Assembly (NCBI GenBank): GCA_003166865.1
Contig: PMUP01000041.1
Span: forward strand, 98,916 to 162,915
DNA length: 64,000 nucleotides
DNA from: Bryobacterales bacterium
GTDB lineage: Bacteria; Acidobacteriota; Terriglobia; Bryobacterales; Bryobacteraceae
Direction of reading: 5' to 3'
Positions 45,411-54,834 of this stretch are shown piece by piece. The position numbers were made by a program, and so were the translations under genes. The notes below the pieces were generated by a model, which had not been told where the DNA came from, searched no databases, and saw nothing but the letters and a program-made list of their open reading frames with translations. Position 1 is the first letter of the stretch. Each line of letters starts with the position of its first letter.

Positions 45411-45794
45411 TTACGCCACGGCGGCACTCATACGAGCGCCAGACTCCTCGGCGTAGACAAAAAACCCAAACATGGGCATGCTTTCGCGCTTGCTCCACCG
45501 GCTCATCTTCCATTGCACGCGCACGAACCGGACATCGCTCTGCGATCCCAGATTCAAGAGAATGGAATACAGACCGCAATAGAACTTGGGCGGGAACTTC
45601 GCCAACGGCTTTGCTCCCCACCTCTCGCCATCCGAAGAACCGCAGACGGATAGCTCCAAGCTTTCTTGCTCGAGGATTCGAGTGATTCCGAGGGTAAGGA
45701 CCAATAGCTTCCCTCGTTTGGAACCGAGATCAATCTCCGGTCCCGTGCCATCTGCTCGGGCGATGCTCTCAGGCAACAGAAAGTGACGCAGCAT
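45411..45794 (-). CDS. Protein of unknown function, 127 residues
   Basis: Start is ATG 45794, supported by a strong GGAGG five bases upstream; an earlier in-frame ATG at 45806 actually forms part of that ribosome-binding site. The protein has a beta-rich pattern: KRGKLLVLTLGITRILEQES, LELSVCGSSDGERWG, FYCGLYSILLNLG and VRFVRVQWKM, ending GFFVYAEES. This suggests a single beta-sandwich domain. No signal peptide or family recognised. It stands alone between larB (convergent) and the aminotransferase pseudogene. Confidence 0.65.
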   Translation of the reverse strand: MLRHFLLPESIARADGTGPEIDLGSKRGKLLVLTLGITRILEQESLELSVCGSSDGERWGAKPLAKFPPKFYCGLYSILLNLGSQSDVRFVRVQWKMSRWSKRESMPMFGFFVYAEESGARMSAAVA

Positions 45795-45869
45795 AATTTC
45801 CTCCATCCGGGGGACATGCCGGTTACAGCTTCTTGTGTGCTACCTGGCAGGTGTACCTACAGGGTAACT

Positions 45870-47062
45870 CTAAATTCGACGGAGGCGGTTGCCCGCCTCT
45901 TCCAGCGTCTCATACTTCTTGCAAAAACAAAAGCGAATTAATGTTGCACCAGCGTTAGAATCGGAAAAAAAACTGGAGCCAAGGCACCGCCGCCACACCT
46001 GGACTTTCGATCAGGTACCGAACGAAAGAGACATCGTTCGCAAAACCGAAGCCGCTAATATCGGTCATGATGTAGTAGGCTCCGCTGGGACGATAACATC
46101 GGAATCCAGCTTGTCCTAAACGCTCCAACAGAAAATCTCTCCGCTTCTGATATTCCAAGCTTAGTTTCTCGTAGTATGAATCCGGTAGATTCAAAGCCAC
46201 AACACCTGCCTGCTGCAGAGGAGCCGCCGCGCCCACCGTCAAAAAGTCATGCACCTTTCGGATGGAATCCGTCAGATCTTCTGCGGCCAAAACAAAACCC
46301 ACTCGCCACCCTGTGACGGAGTAAGTCTTGCTCATGCTATTCACCAGCACGGTACGTTCCCGCATTCCCGGCAATGTCGCTAACGGTAGATGAGATGCTC
46401 CGTTCGTACAAAATGTGTTCATAGATTTCGTCAGTAATTGCAAGCGCGTCGAATTCCTGGCACAGACCGGCGATCAGTTCCAGTTCGTCGCGGGTGAAAA
46501 CTTTCCCAGTCGGATTGTTCGGCGAGTTTAGAATAACGGCCTTGGTCTTCGCGGAGAACGCGCGGCGTAATTCGTCCGGGTCGAAGGTCCAGTCCGGAGG
46601 CCGAAGCTGAACAAATTTGGGTTGCGCATCGCACAGTAGCGCATCCGGACCGTAATTCTCGTAGTAAGGCTCGAAAATGATCACTTCATCGCCCGGATTT
46701 GTCACCGCGAGTAACGTGGCGATCATGCCTTCGGTGGCGCCGCAGCAGACCGTGATTTCTCTCTCGGGATCGTAATCCATGCCGTACCACTTCCGGTACT
46801 TGGCCGCGATCGCATCGCGGAACGGCTTGGCGCCCCACGTAATGGCGTATTGATTGAAGTCGGCCGCGATCGCCTCTTGGGCGGCGCGCTTGATATCCTC
46901 CGGCGCGCCAAAATCCGGAAAGCCCTGCGCGAGATTGACCGCGTCGTGCGCGATCGCTAGCCGCGTCATTTCCCGGATGACGGACTCGGTGAATCCGGAC
47001 GTTCGCCGGCTGCGGAATCTGGCGCGCTGGTGGGCCATCTCGATCGGCCGAACAGAGCTCAC
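45870..47062 (-). pseudogene. Frameshifted class I aminotransferase (two single-base insertions)
   Basis: A class I aminotransferase of the kynurenine/methionine aminotransferase type, broken twice. The first frame (47062 to about 46404) contains AQGFPDFGAPEDIK, NSPNNPTGKVF and ITDEIYEHILY. Removing one base at about 46403 restores YDGASHLPLATLPGM and the PLP-lysine region NSMSKTYSVTGWRVGF. That frame ends prematurely at 45955; removing one base at about 45981 restores VPGSSFFSDSNAGATLIRF and CKKYETLEEAGNRLRRI up to a stop at 45870. Both lesions are one-base insertions in otherwise well-conserved sequence, so this is a recent pseudogene or contains sequencing errors. It overlaps the kbl stop by four bases. 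Confidence 0.8.
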
Positions 47063-48249
47063 CGCAGAATGCCCATCTTCTTCGCCACGCTGGTCAGGAT
47101 CTCCCCCGCCCGGTCCAGCATCTCGCGGGTGTGAGTAGCGGTTACAATCGTGCGAATGCGCGCCTTCCCCTCGGGTACCGTGGGAAAACCGATGCCAGTA
47201 GCCAGCAATCCGTTCTCAAACAGCGCCTTCGAATATGCATGCGCCGTCTTCGCCTCGCCCACCATGATCGGCGTAATGGGGGTTTCGCTTTCGCCCGTGT
47301 CAAACCCGGCGTTTTTCAACGCGGACTTAAAGTGCCGCGTGTTTTCCCACAGCTTTTCGATGCGCTCCGGCTCGCGCTCCAGAATGTCGAAGGCCGCCAG
47401 ACACGCCGCGGCCACCGCCGGCGGATGCGAAGTGGAAAACAGGAAAGGCCGCGCCCGGTGATATAGGAACTCGATCAGATCGCGGCTCCCGCAAACATAT
47501 CCGCCCAGCACGCCGATGGCTTTCGACAGCGTGCCCACCTGCACGTCTACCTTGCCGTGTAATCCGAAATGATCCACCGTGCCGCGCCCGTTGCTGCCCA
47601 GCACTCCCGAGGAATGCGCGTCGTCGATCATCATGATCGCGCCGTGGCGCTCGGCGATTTCGACCAACGCGGGCAGCGGGCCGATATCGCCGTCCATCGA
47701 GAACACGCCATCGGTGATCAACAGTTTGTGGCCGGGCTTGCCTTCTAGCTCATTGAGGATGGCCGCCGCCTTGGCCGTGTCCTTGTGCGGAAAAACGTGG
47801 ATCTTAGCCCTCGACAGCCGGCAGCCGTCAATGATGCTGGCGTGATTCAGCGCATCAGAGATGATGTGATCGTCCGGACCCAGAATCGCGGAAACCGTTC
47901 CGGCGTTCGCCGCGAAACCGGATTGAAACACGACGCATGCTTCGGTGTGCTTGAACGCCGCAATCCGCCGCTCCAGCTCCATGTGGATGCTCATGGTGCC
48001 CGAAATCGTACGCACCGCGCCAGATCCGGCGCCGTATTTCTTCGCCGCCTCCACCTGCGCTTCGATGAGCTTCGGATGATCGGCCAGGCCGAGGTAATTG
48101 TTGCTCGCGAGATTGATTACCTCGCGCCCATCGAAGCGCGACATCGGCTCGCAGGGCGATTCGAGCACCCGCAAATGCTGATACGAGCCGACCTGGCGCC
48201 AGGCTTCGATCTGCTCGGAGAGATAGCTGAGTGGATTCGTGGTGGTCAT
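47059..48249 (-). CDS. kbl: Glycine C-acetyltransferase (2-amino-3-ketobutyrate CoA ligase)
   Basis: 396 residues of the alpha-oxoamine synthase family. Key features are INLASNNYLGLADHPKL, GAGSGAVRTISGTMSIHMEL, the aspartate/histidine pocket IDDAHSSGVLG and the PLP lysine in VGTLSKAIGVLGGYVCG. Length and wording fit Kbl, which cleaves 2-amino-3-ketobutyrate with CoA into glycine and acetyl-CoA during threonine breakdown; AONS (BioF) and serine palmitoyltransferase are close relatives. The threonine dehydrogenase partner (tdh) is not adjacent. Start ATG 48249. Confidence 0.88.
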   Translation of the reverse strand: MTTTNPLSYLSEQIEAWRQVGSYQHLRVLESPCEPMSRFDGREVINLASNNYLGLADHPKLIEAQVEAAKKYGAGSGAVRTISGTMSIHMELERRIAAFKHTEACVVFQSGFAANAGTVSAILGPDDHIISDALNHASIIDGCRLSRAKIHVFPHKDTAKAAAILNELEGKPGHKLLITDGVFSMDGDIGPLPALVEIAERHGAIMMIDDAHSSGVLGSNGRGTVDHFGLHGKVDVQVGTLSKAIGVLGGYVCGSRDLIEFLYHRARPFLFSTSHPPAVAAACLAAFDILEREPERIEKLWENTRHFKSALKNAGFDTGESETPITPIMVGEAKTAHAYSKALFENGLLATGIGFPTVPEGKARIRTIVTATHTREMLDRAGEILTSVAKKMGILR

Positions 48250-48259
48250 TCATTTCATC

Positions 48260-48682
48260 CTATCGCGCTTCATTTTTCAGAAGAAGATGGAACGGCTGGT
48301 TGGTGCCCCAGCGATAAATTTCAAAGTCGCTGTCGAGTGTGAGGATGTCGCCGCTTTCGAATTCCCCTGCCAGATGCACCAGGCAGGCGTCAGCCAGATC
48401 CATTTCCCGGTCGCGATACTTGCGAAACAAGCGCTGCATGGGCGCTGCCGCCTGCGTTAGCTGCAATGGAATTTGGAATACCCCTCTCTTGACGTTTTCC
48501 AGGATCGCTTCGGCGGCTCCGGACTGCTTGCGCAACAGATAACAGCTCTCGGCGATGACCGCTTCACAGGTGATAAGCGGCGCGGTCGCTTCCTCAATGG
48601 CTTCCGCGCAAACAGTATGGTTGCGTTCACTGCGATCCAGGAGCGCCACAATCACTCCCGTATCCAGCAGAACGGCCCTCAA
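48260..48682 (-). CDS. PIN-domain toxin (VapC-like)
   Basis: 140 residues. PIN nuclease acidic residues are visible: VLLDTGVIVALLDRSERNH (first Asp), ITCEAVIAESCYLL (Glu), MDLADACLVHLA (Asp) and ILTLDSDFEIYR (Asp), so the active site appears complete. It would cleave RNA when released from its antitoxin. The start overlaps the antitoxin stop by four bases, the classic antitoxin-first toxin-second order. This is the only intact toxin-antitoxin pair in the window. Confidence 0.87.
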   Translation of the reverse strand: MRAVLLDTGVIVALLDRSERNHTVCAEAIEEATAPLITCEAVIAESCYLLRKQSGAAEAILENVKRGVFQIPLQLTQAAAPMQRLFRKYRDREMDLADACLVHLAGEFESGDILTLDSDFEIYRWGTNQPFHLLLKNEAR

Positions 48683-48900
48683 CGCCCAAAGCCTCGCAGG
48701 TGTTTCTTGTTGGAGCCGAGATCGGAAACCCCAGAAGAGAACTTACCTAGCCCCACTATTTTCCGGCTCTTGGGCTGTGACGCGGCCAACAGCCGGATCC
48801 CCTCGCGAACTACCGTTGAGGGGCTGACGCCTAGCTGATCGACGAGCCGCGCCAGCGTTTTCTGAGTATCCGCATCCAATCTGGCCTGAACGGTTTTCAT
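48679..48900 (-). CDS. Ribbon-helix-helix antitoxin
   Basis: 73 residues. The N-terminus KTVQARLDADTQKTLARLVD followed by LGVSPSTVVREGIRLLAAS is a ribbon-helix-helix DNA-binding fold (CopG/Arc type). The C-terminal tail KSRKIVGLGKFSSGVSDLG is the likely toxin-binding part. It should repress its own operon together with the PIN toxin. ATG 48900 lies after a short AT-richer stretch (48901-48942). Confidence 0.83.
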   Translation of the reverse strand: MKTVQARLDADTQKTLARLVDQLGVSPSTVVREGIRLLAASQPKSRKIVGLGKFSSGVSDLGSNKKHLRGFGR

Positions 48901-48942
48901 GTTTCATTGTAATACGAACGTGATATCCGTATTACCTTCCGT

Positions 48943-49698
48943 TTACCGCTTCTTCAACCGGTAGTCTTCCACGCCCGGCATCGGAACCAGCTTGCACATC
49001 TCAAACAACCGCGACCGCGCGCGCATCCCGATGCGTTCCTCCAGAAAATACTTGCTGTGCATGTCCTCCTGCAGACCCGAACCGCGTTTGTCGCCCGCCT
49101 CCGGATCGCGCAAGTTGCTGGTGACGATGGTCGCCTTGCGCGAGTTGCAGCGGTGCGTCACGATCGACGTCACCGTGTCCTCCACCCAATCGGTAATCCG
49201 ATGCGCGCCCAAATCGTCCAGCAGCAGAATCTCGGCATCCAGCGCCGCGCGATAGGCTTCCTTGTCCATGGTTCCAGAAGCCTGATCGTAGCCGCTGCGG
49301 ATATGGTTGAGCAGTCCCTGGAAATCGAAGAAGAGGCCCTCGAAGCCGCGCGCGATCAAGCCGCGCAGCGCCGCCACCGCCAGATGAGTTTTTCCCGTTC
49401 CCGGCGAACCCAGGAACAACAGCCCGGGCTTCGGAACACCCGGATATTCGCGCACGTAACCGCGCACATCCACCAGCACCTTAGCGAGCGCCGAACGCGA
49501 GATGGGATTCTCGCTCGGCAATATGAAATTATTGACCGATGCTTGCTGGTACAGCGGCGGGATGTTGGCTCGCTCCTCGTTGCGCCCCGCACGGCCTGCT
49601 TCGACGCACGCGCATTTCTCCGCCCCCGAAATTCCACCGCGCTCGACGATCTTCCAACCCGATCCTCCGCAGATCGAGCAAACTTCCACCGCGTTCAT
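48943..49698 (-). CDS. DnaC/IstB-like AAA+ ATP-binding protein
   Basis: 251 residues from ATG 49698. A zinc-binding N-terminus (CSICGGSGWKIVE and CACVE) leads to an AAA+ core: Walker A FLGSPGTGKTHLAVA, Walker B ILLLDDLGAHR, sensor I TIVTSNL and an arginine-finger-like region RIGMRARSRLFEMC. These are typical of DnaC-type helicase loaders and of IstB. No transposase lies next to it, so a replication helicase-loading role is more likely than an IS21 origin. The longer frame to 50397 is antisense to the kinase gene and was excluded. Confidence 0.85.
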   Translation of the reverse strand: MNAVEVCSICGGSGWKIVERGGISGAEKCACVEAGRAGRNEERANIPPLYQQASVNNFILPSENPISRSALAKVLVDVRGYVREYPGVPKPGLLFLGSPGTGKTHLAVAALRGLIARGFEGLFFDFQGLLNHIRSGYDQASGTMDKEAYRAALDAEILLLDDLGAHRITDWVEDTVTSIVTHRCNSRKATIVTSNLRDPEAGDKRGSGLQEDMHSKYFLEERIGMRARSRLFEMCKLVPMPGVEDYRLKKR

Positions 49699-49764
49699 TG
49701 CATCCAGGGTACACCAAGCCTCAATTCCCAAACCGTCCGGTAAGCTAAAATCGTTCAACACCCT

Positions 49765-52410
49765 ATGCCTCTGGCTCCCGGGACTCGATTGGGACCCTGC
49801 GAGATCCTCGCGCCCCTCGGCGCCGGCGGCATGGGCGAGGTCTACCGCGCCCGCGACACCAAGCTCGACCGCGATGTGGCGATCAAGGTCTTGCCCGCTG
49901 CTCTCGCCCAGGACCCCGAGCGTCTCGCACGCTTCGAGCGTGAAGCCAAGGTACTTGCGTCGCTCAATCACCCCAACATCGCGCAGATTTACGGTATTGA
50001 GGATCGCGCGCTGATCATGGAACTTGTCGATGGCGCAACGCTGCAAGGACCGCTCCCGCTCGAAACCGCTCTCGACTACGCCCGCCAGATCGCCGACGCT
50101 CTCGAAGCCGCCCACGAGAAGAACATCATCCATCGCGACCTCAAGCCCGCCAACATCATGATCACGCCCGCGGGCGTCGTCAAAGTGCTCGACTTCGGCC
50201 TCGCCGCCGTCGCGCAATCTTCCGATCCCTCCAATCCGGCGAATTCGCCGACGCTCACCATCTCTCCCACTCGCGCCGGCATGATCCTGGGGACGGCCGC
50301 GTACATGTCGCCCGAACAGGCTCGCGGCAAGGTGGTGGACAAGCGCGCTGACATCTGGGCTTTCGGCGTGGTGCTCTTCGAGATGCTCACAGGCCAACCA
50401 TTGTTCGCAGGCGAGACCGTTTCAGACACTCTGGCGCAAGTGCTCACCAAGGAGCCGGATTGGGCGCAGGTTCCGGCGAAGCTGCGGCGGTTGCTCCAAG
50501 CCTGTCTGCAAAAGGACCCCAGGCAGCGGCTGCAAGCCATCGGCGACTGGAAGCTGATGCTGACGGACGTGCAGCAACTACAAGTAGCCGCTCCTTCACA
50601 GTCGCGGTTCGGTTGGGCCGCGGCGGCGGGGCTCGCACTGGCCCTGGGCGTGGCGCTGTGGGCGCCGTGGCGCGCTGCAAATTCCGTCGACCGCCCCCTC
50701 ATGCGCCTGGATGTGAGCCTCGGCCCCGACGCCAACCCAGGAGCGAACTCGTCAGTAGCCATCTCCCCCGACGGCACCCGCATCGTCTTCCAAATCCGCG
50801 GCGCTGACGGGAAGCCCCAACTAGCCACGCGCCTATTGGATCAAGCCGCGATCACCCGGTTGCCCGGCACCGAGAACGGCTTTCGCGTATTCTTCTCACC
50901 CGACGGCCAGTGGATCGGGTTCGCAGCGGATAGCAAGCTAAAGAAAGTCTCGCTCCGCGGAGGAGCGCCGGTCACCCTCACCGATGCAAGCAACTTTCTC
51001 GGCGCAAGTTGGGGCGAGAACGGCGATATCGTGGCGAGCCTCAACGTAGTAGGAGGCCTGGTGAGCATTCCCGCCTCTGGCGGATCTCCGCATGCCGTGA
51101 CGAATCTCGGTAAGCAGGAAAGTATCCACCTCCTGCCGCAGGTTCTGCCGGGCGGGAACGCCGTTCTGTTCACGGCGGCGCCCTCGTTGGCCTCGCTCGA
51201 ACAAGCGACCGTCCAAGTGGTTGTGCTGAAGACCGGTGCAGTGAAAACGCTCCTGACCGGCGGTGACTCCGGCCGGTACCTGGCAACCAATGGGGCGGCG
51301 GGCCACCTGGTCTATCTCCACCAGAGTGTGTTGTACGCGGTCGCCTTCGATCCGGTTCGGCTGGAGGTCCGGGGCAGCCCCGAGCAAATCCTGGAGGATG
51401 TGGCAGGCAGCCGATTCGACGTCTCCGGCACCGGAACCTTGGTGTATCACGCAGGAATCGCGACCGATCAGAAATGGCCAGTCGTTTTGATGGACAGCTC
51501 GGGCAAGACCGAACCGTTGGTGACCACCCCAGGCAATTACTCCTCGCCGCAATTTTCTCCCGATGGCAAGCGCCTTGCGCTGGATGTGGATACAGGTAAG
51601 GGCCATGAGATCTTCGTCTATGACCGGCAGAGGGATGCCCTAACCCGCCTCACCTTCGCCGGAGGGAGCGGTCCCGTTTGGTCGCCGGACGGAGAGCACT
51701 TGGTGTACCCGTCGACTAGCGCGGCTACGTCACGGCTGAATTGGATTCGCGCCGATGGCTCGGGTGAAGTACAGGTTCTGCTGGAGAGCAAGAACGCCGT
51801 CCTGCCTAGCGGGTTTTCCCCCGACGGCCGACGCCTTGCTTATCTTGAGGGCAAGCTCGGCGGCGAAACCGATCTTTGGACGCTGCCACTCGATACCAGC
51901 GATCCGGAGCACCCTAAGCCCGCTAAGCCTGCGCCGTTCCTCCAAACAGCAGCCACACAGGTGTGGCTGGTCTTCTCTCCCGACGGCCGCTATGTCGCGT
52001 ACTTCTCGAATGAGTCGGGGCCGTATGAGGTTTACGTGCGGCCCGCTCCGGGGCCGGATGGCAAACCAGGGCCAGGAAAATGGCAGATCTCAACCGGCGG
52101 CGGCGTGTATCCGGAGTGGTCGCCCAACGGCCGCGAACTGTTCTATTCGAGCCTCGGCGCCCGCATCATGGTCACGGATTACACAGCAACAACTGGAGGC
52201 TCGTTCTCTTGGAACAAACCGCGCGTGTGGTCCGACCGGCCGACCAGGTCGGTAGGGGCCTCTTTGAGCTATGCCCTGGCTCCGGATGGCACGCACGTCG
52301 CGGTGTTCCCGCTGCCCGAGACGACCGCCGAGGACAAGGGCGCTGGCCACGTGACGTTTCTACTGAACTTCTTCGACGAACTCCGCCGCCACGTTCCAGC
52401 GAGCAAGTGA
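49765..52410 (+). CDS. Receptor-like serine/threonine protein kinase with TolB-type propeller repeats
   Basis: 881 residues. The kinase domain (about 12-275) has GAGGMGEVYRARDTKLDRDVAIKVL (P-loop and catalytic Lys), IIHRDLKPANIMI (catalytic loop), VLDFGLA (DFG) and MSPEQARGK. A membrane helix follows at about 293-310 (WAAAAGLALALGVALW). The exterior part contains repeated SPDG phrases (AISPDGTRIVF, FFSPDGQWIGF, QFSPDGKRLAL, VWSPDGEHLVY, FSPDGRYVAYF), a TolB/WD40-like beta-propeller. This architecture is abundant in Acidobacteriota. Ligand and substrates are unknown. Confidence 0.93.
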   Translation: MPLAPGTRLGPCEILAPLGAGGMGEVYRARDTKLDRDVAIKVLPAALAQDPERLARFEREAKVLASLNHPNIAQIYGIEDRALIMELVDGATLQGPLPLETALDYARQIADALEAAHEKNIIHRDLKPANIMITPAGVVKVLDFGLAAVAQSSDPSNPANSPTLTISPTRAGMILGTAAYMSPEQARGKVVDKRADIWAFGVVLFEMLTGQPLFAGETVSDTLAQVLTKEPDWAQVPAKLRRLLQACLQKDPRQRLQAIGDWKLMLTDVQQLQVAAPSQSRFGWAAAAGLALALGVALWAPWRAANSVDRPLMRLDVSLGPDANPGANSSVAISPDGTRIVFQIRGADGKPQLATRLLDQAAITRLPGTENGFRVFFSPDGQWIGFAADSKLKKVSLRGGAPVTLTDASNFLGASWGENGDIVASLNVVGGLVSIPASGGSPHAVTNLGKQESIHLLPQVLPGGNAVLFTAAPSLASLEQATVQVVVLKTGAVKTLLTGGDSGRYLATNGAAGHLVYLHQSVLYAVAFDPVRLEVRGSPEQILEDVAGSRFDVSGTGTLVYHAGIATDQKWPVVLMDSSGKTEPLVTTPGNYSSPQFSPDGKRLALDVDTGKGHEIFVYDRQRDALTRLTFAGGSGPVWSPDGEHLVYPSTSAATSRLNWIRADGSGEVQVLLESKNAVLPSGFSPDGRRLAYLEGKLGGETDLWTLPLDTSDPEHPKPAKPAPFLQTAATQVWLVFSPDGRYVAYFSNESGPYEVYVRPAPGPDGKPGPGKWQISTGGGVYPEWSPNGRELFYSSLGARIMVTDYTATTGGSFSWNKPRVWSDRPTRSVGASLSYALAPDGTHVAVFPLPETTAEDKGAGHVTFLLNFFDELRRHVPASK

Positions 52411-52431
52411 CAACACCCACCGATCGTCCCT

Positions 52432-54240
52432 CTACCAGCCGACCGGCTTGCCCTTGTTCTGCTCGTCCAGCCACTTCTTCAGCGGAGCGAAGTAATCCAG
52501 GATCGCCGTCGCGTCCATTTGCTCTTGCCCCGTCAGCGCCCGGAGCGCCTCAGGCCACGGCCGGCTCTCTCCCATCGCGAGCATTGCGTTCAACCGGTCG
52601 CCTGCGGCCTTGCTTTCATAAATCGAGCAGCGATTCAGCGGGCTCGTGCACCCCGCCACCTTCGCCAGCGCACGATGAAACTGGAACTGCAAAATGTCCG
52701 CCAGGAAGTAGCGCGCGTACGGGAAATTGGCCGGCACGTGATACTTCGCACCCGGATCGAAATCCGCCTCGCTACGCGCCACCGGCGGCGCCACGCCCTG
52801 ATACTCGAGACCCAGCTTCCACCAGCTCTCGTTATATTTCTCGGGCGGGATTTGCCCCGAAAACACCTGCCAGCGCCACTTGTCGATCATCAATCCGAAT
52901 GGCAGAAACGCCACTTTTTCGAGCGCCTTTTTCAGCAGCAGCCCGATGTCCTTGGAACTATCCGGCACCGTCGGCAGCAGCCCGATCCGTTTGAGATACT
53001 CGGGCGTCACCGACAACGCAATGGTGTCGCCGATGGCTTCGTGAAATCCGTCGTTGGCGCTGTCGCGGAATAGGAACGGTTGGTGGTCGTAGGCGCGCTG
53101 ATAGAAATTGTGCCCCAGCTCATGATGGACCACCTGAAAATCCTCGGCGTTGATCTCGATGCAGATCTTGATCCGCAGATCGTCCACCGCATCCACATCC
53201 CAGGCGCTGGCGTGGCACACCACCTCGCGATCACGCGGTTTCACGAACAACGACCGTTCCCAAAATGTCTTCGGCAACGGCGCGAAGCCGAGCGACGTGA
53301 AAAACCGCTCCCCATACTTCACCATGTCCACCGGCTCGGTGCCCCGCCCCTTCAGGATCGCCGTCAGATCGTAGCCCGGATCGGCGTCCTTCGGCGCTAT
53401 TAATGGATAGATGTTCTCCCATTCCTGCGCCCACATGTTGCCCAGCAGATGCGCTGGAATCGGGCCGCTGGCTGGAACAACGTCGCCGTATTTCTCCCTC
53501 AGCTTCCAGCGCACATAGGCGTGGAGGGAAAGATACAGCGGCTTCACTTGCTCCCACAGCCGGTCCATCTCCGCGGGAAATGCGTCGGCCGGCATGTCGT
53601 ATTTGGAACGCCACATTGCGCCCATATCGCCGAAACCCAGCTCACGCGCGCCCTTGTTTCCCAGCTCGACGTATTTCTGGAATAGCGGCCGCATCGGAGG
53701 CGAAATCGTGCGCCACCCGCGCCAGGCATCCAGCAGTTTCTGGGGATCCGTGCTGGTCCGCAAAATGTCGCTCAACTGATCCAGATCCAGGCATTCGCCA
53801 CCTGCTGAGCCGCCGCCTGCGCCCGCCGGACAATATTTTCCGCTGCCGTAAATGCCTTCCATCCGCGTCGCGATTTGCGTCAGCTCTTGCGCTTCCTTCG
53901 GATCGGAGGGCGCGGCCAGCGTCAAACTCAGACGCAGCAACTGAAACTGGCGCGCCATATCCTCCGGCATCTTCAGATGACTGAAGCGCGTGGACTCTTT
54001 CGCCAGTTGCATGGTCGCCGCGATCTGATCTTCGTCGGCCTGGGCGGCAAGAATCTCGGTGTCGTAGGTGATGAAAGTGGATTTCACCCAATCGGCGCGC
54101 TGCTGCTGAACGGAAAGCTCCAGCAGTTTCGATTGTGCGCGATCAAGGAAGGCTCTGGCTTCCGCCAGCGTGGGGGATTTCGCGTTATCGGCCAGGCAAA
54201 AGCCGGACCCAAGACAAAAAACTAAAACCAAGTTTCGCAT
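52432..54240 (-). CDS. M2-family zinc metallopeptidase (angiotensin-converting-enzyme-like)
   Basis: 602 residues with a signal peptide (RNLVLVFCLGSGFCLA). The zinc motif HHELGHNFYQ lies near residue 370, with the third zinc ligand Glu in NDGFHEAIGDTI about 25 residues later. Other ACE-like features are MWAQEWENIYPLI and FPYARYFLADILQFQFHRAL. These place it in peptidase family M2, dipeptidyl carboxypeptidases of the periplasm or secreted. Convergent with the kinase gene. Confidence 0.9.
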   Translation of the reverse strand: MRNLVLVFCLGSGFCLADNAKSPTLAEARAFLDRAQSKLLELSVQQQRADWVKSTFITYDTEILAAQADEDQIAATMQLAKESTRFSHLKMPEDMARQFQLLRLSLTLAAPSDPKEAQELTQIATRMEGIYGSGKYCPAGAGGGSAGGECLDLDQLSDILRTSTDPQKLLDAWRGWRTISPPMRPLFQKYVELGNKGARELGFGDMGAMWRSKYDMPADAFPAEMDRLWEQVKPLYLSLHAYVRWKLREKYGDVVPASGPIPAHLLGNMWAQEWENIYPLIAPKDADPGYDLTAILKGRGTEPVDMVKYGERFFTSLGFAPLPKTFWERSLFVKPRDREVVCHASAWDVDAVDDLRIKICIEINAEDFQVVHHELGHNFYQRAYDHQPFLFRDSANDGFHEAIGDTIALSVTPEYLKRIGLLPTVPDSSKDIGLLLKKALEKVAFLPFGLMIDKWRWQVFSGQIPPEKYNESWWKLGLEYQGVAPPVARSEADFDPGAKYHVPANFPYARYFLADILQFQFHRALAKVAGCTSPLNRCSIYESKAAGDRLNAMLAMGESRPWPEALRALTGQEQMDATAILDYFAPLKKWLDEQNKGKPVGW

Positions 54241-54340
54241 TCGGGTAGGTTGTACTCCTCCGAGCGCTAGAGGGTGTCAAACTCGGACTCCCTTAGTGTA
54301 CCTTCCCGAATGGCGCGATGATCGATAGGTTATGAAGCTA

Positions 54341-54694
54341 TTATTGGACCACCGTCGGACCTTGGTTTGCTTGGGTCCGGAACTCGTACTGATGGATTTC
54401 AATCGCGGCCCGGCCCTCTTCGGAGCGAACCACGCGGCCGCGCGCCACCAGTTTCAAAGCAATCTTGCTGTTCAACTGCGCCGGCCAACTGATGGATACT
54501 TCCAGGCGCCGTCCCGGCAGCAGATAACGATCGGTTGTGAACAGAACCCCGTTGCTGCTCATGTTGACCGTGATTCCAACACCGCTTTCGCCGTCCGTGC
54601 TGCTCTTGCGGCTCAGCACCCGGTAGCGGACTTCCCGCTCGATCGGAAAGCGGTCCGCGCTGCGGCGATCATCCTTGTCTTTTTCCAAACTCAT
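54341..54694 (-). CDS. PilZ-domain protein (c-di-GMP binding candidate), first paralogue
   Basis: 117 residues from ATG 54694, preceded by GGGGG about six bases upstream; the frame is open to a GTG at 54754. The PilZ signature is present as RRSADRFP (R-x-x-x-R) and TVNMSSNGVLF (N-x-S-x-x-G), followed by a beta-barrel (RRLEVSISWPAQLNSKIALK). It probably binds cyclic di-GMP. A second, similar protein is encoded at 57784. Stretch 54241-54340 between this gene and the peptidase start has no clear feature. Confidence 0.85.
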   Translation of the reverse strand: MSLEKDKDDRRSADRFPIEREVRYRVLSRKSSTDGESGVGITVNMSSNGVLFTTDRYLLPGRRLEVSISWPAQLNSKIALKLVARGRVVRSEEGRAAIEIHQYEFRTQANQGPTVVQ

Positions 54695-54834
54695 TTTTGC
54701 CCCCGCCAGCATCCTTGGGTTCCTTTCCATCCGTGCAACCATAGATTGCGGCACGGACGTGAGAGGTCAAATAGCAGAGTCCTCCCAATTTGGGGTGGTA
54801 CCGAGCTCAGAAATGCTAGTACCCTCGGCGGGAG

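Noticed and set aside
48943..49698. DnaC-like ATPase considered as IstB of an IS21 element
   Set aside because: No istA-type transposase or terminal repeats are visible nearby.
49699..50397. Long N-terminal extension of the DnaC-like frame
   Set aside because: It is antisense to the kinase domain, whose motifs are conserved; the zinc-ribbon start at 49698 fits a normal-length protein.
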